DNA of 5,889 bases, taken from contig JAKSTD010000029.1 in the NCBI GenBank assembly GCA_024402755.1, positions 1-5,889 on the forward strand, given 5' to 3'. Both the position numbers and the translations under genes were made by a program. Shown here in pieces: positions 5,808 to 5,889 of the stretch (positions are counted from its first letter, which is position 1; every line of letters starts with the position of its first letter). A model generated the notes under the pieces. It was not told where the DNA came from, searched no databases, and saw only the letters and a list, made by a program, of their open reading frames with translations. The stretch is from Alphaproteobacteria bacterium. Lineage in GTDB: Bacteria; Pseudomonadota; Alphaproteobacteria; Rs-D84.

Positions 5808-5889
5808 TTATGCGATTTTGGCAACTTTCTTTGCCAAGCGGGGTACCTTACGCGGAGCCGCTTTCTTTGGTATTGTTTTGCGTGCAGCT
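5808..5889 (-). CDS. C-terminal end of a Lys/Ala-rich basic protein, histone-H1-like tail
   Basis: Reading leftward from the window edge, an open frame gives 26 residues and then TAA at 5808-5810; the start and most of the gene lie outside. The visible end, KKAAPRKVPRLAKKVAKIA, and the residues before it (AARKTIP) are about 40 percent Lys/Arg with Ala, Pro and Val and no acidic residue. Such tails occur on bacterial histone-H1-like proteins, extended HU proteins and some other nucleic-acid-binding proteins, so a nucleoid-binding role is likely but not shown. The frame is supported by its regular composition and by the terminator placed just beyond its stop. Confidence 0.65.
   Translation of the reverse strand, partial: AARKTIPKKAAPRKVPRLAKKVAKIA

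Noticed and set aside
5474..5824. 116-aa minus-strand open frame crossing the terminator
   Set aside because: It would run through the terminator hairpin and out of frame across the end of the basic protein; its protein contains the translated hairpin and resembles nothing.
1..5889. Search by eye for CRISPR repeats, tRNAs, insertion sequences, attachment sites and riboswitches
   Set aside because: No regularly spaced repeats, cloverleaf, transposase or terminal repeats were seen, and the only gap over 100 bases without a gene (3027-3192) is accounted for by the divergent promoters.

Overview
The window is AT-rich, gene-dense Gram-negative chromosomal DNA. The evidence for a Gram-negative cell is an outer-membrane secretin lipoprotein and a periplasmic partner with a signal peptide. 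Base composition, the style of the SUF genes and the type IVb-like secretin pair suggest an uncultured, host- or gut-associated alphaproteobacterium. That placement is an inference from gestalt and cannot be proven from this window.

Left part (1-3026, all minus strand): one tightly packed operon, read from right to left. It holds an unrecognised 180-aa membrane-anchored protein, then sufB (446 aa, ATGA stop/start overlap), then sufC (225 aa, 3-nt gap), then, after 29 nt, a multi-pass membrane protein that runs off the left edge. SufB and SufC are the scaffold and ATPase of the SUF iron-sulfur cluster assembly system. Both keep their key residues. The usual sufD, sufS, sufE and regulator genes are not in the window. 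The place where sufD often sits, directly after sufC, holds the unrelated membrane protein.

Middle (3027-3192): a short divergent promoter region. On the plus strand it has a clear sigma70-type promoter (TTGCAC, 17 bp, TATAAT). On the minus strand it has one or two weaker candidates for the suf operon.

Right part (3193-5743, plus strand): a two-gene operon. The first gene encodes a 294-aa exported protein with a TcpQ-like C-terminal domain. The second encodes a 543-aa secretin lipoprotein of the PilN/BfpB/TcpC type IVb pilus class. Together they should make an outer-membrane secretin pore and its stabilising partner. The operon ends at a strong hairpin (5759-5792) that can work in both directions, so no pilus motor, platform or pilin gene follows directly.

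Right edge (5808-5889, minus strand): the last 26 residues of a very basic Lys/Ala/Pro/Arg-rich protein, like the tail of a histone-H1-like or other nucleic-acid-binding protein, converging on the same terminator.

Nothing here looks mobile: there is no transposase, tRNA, integrase, CRISPR array or long repeat. The parts worth following up are the two unrecognised membrane proteins bracketing sufBC and the isolated secretin/TcpQ pair.
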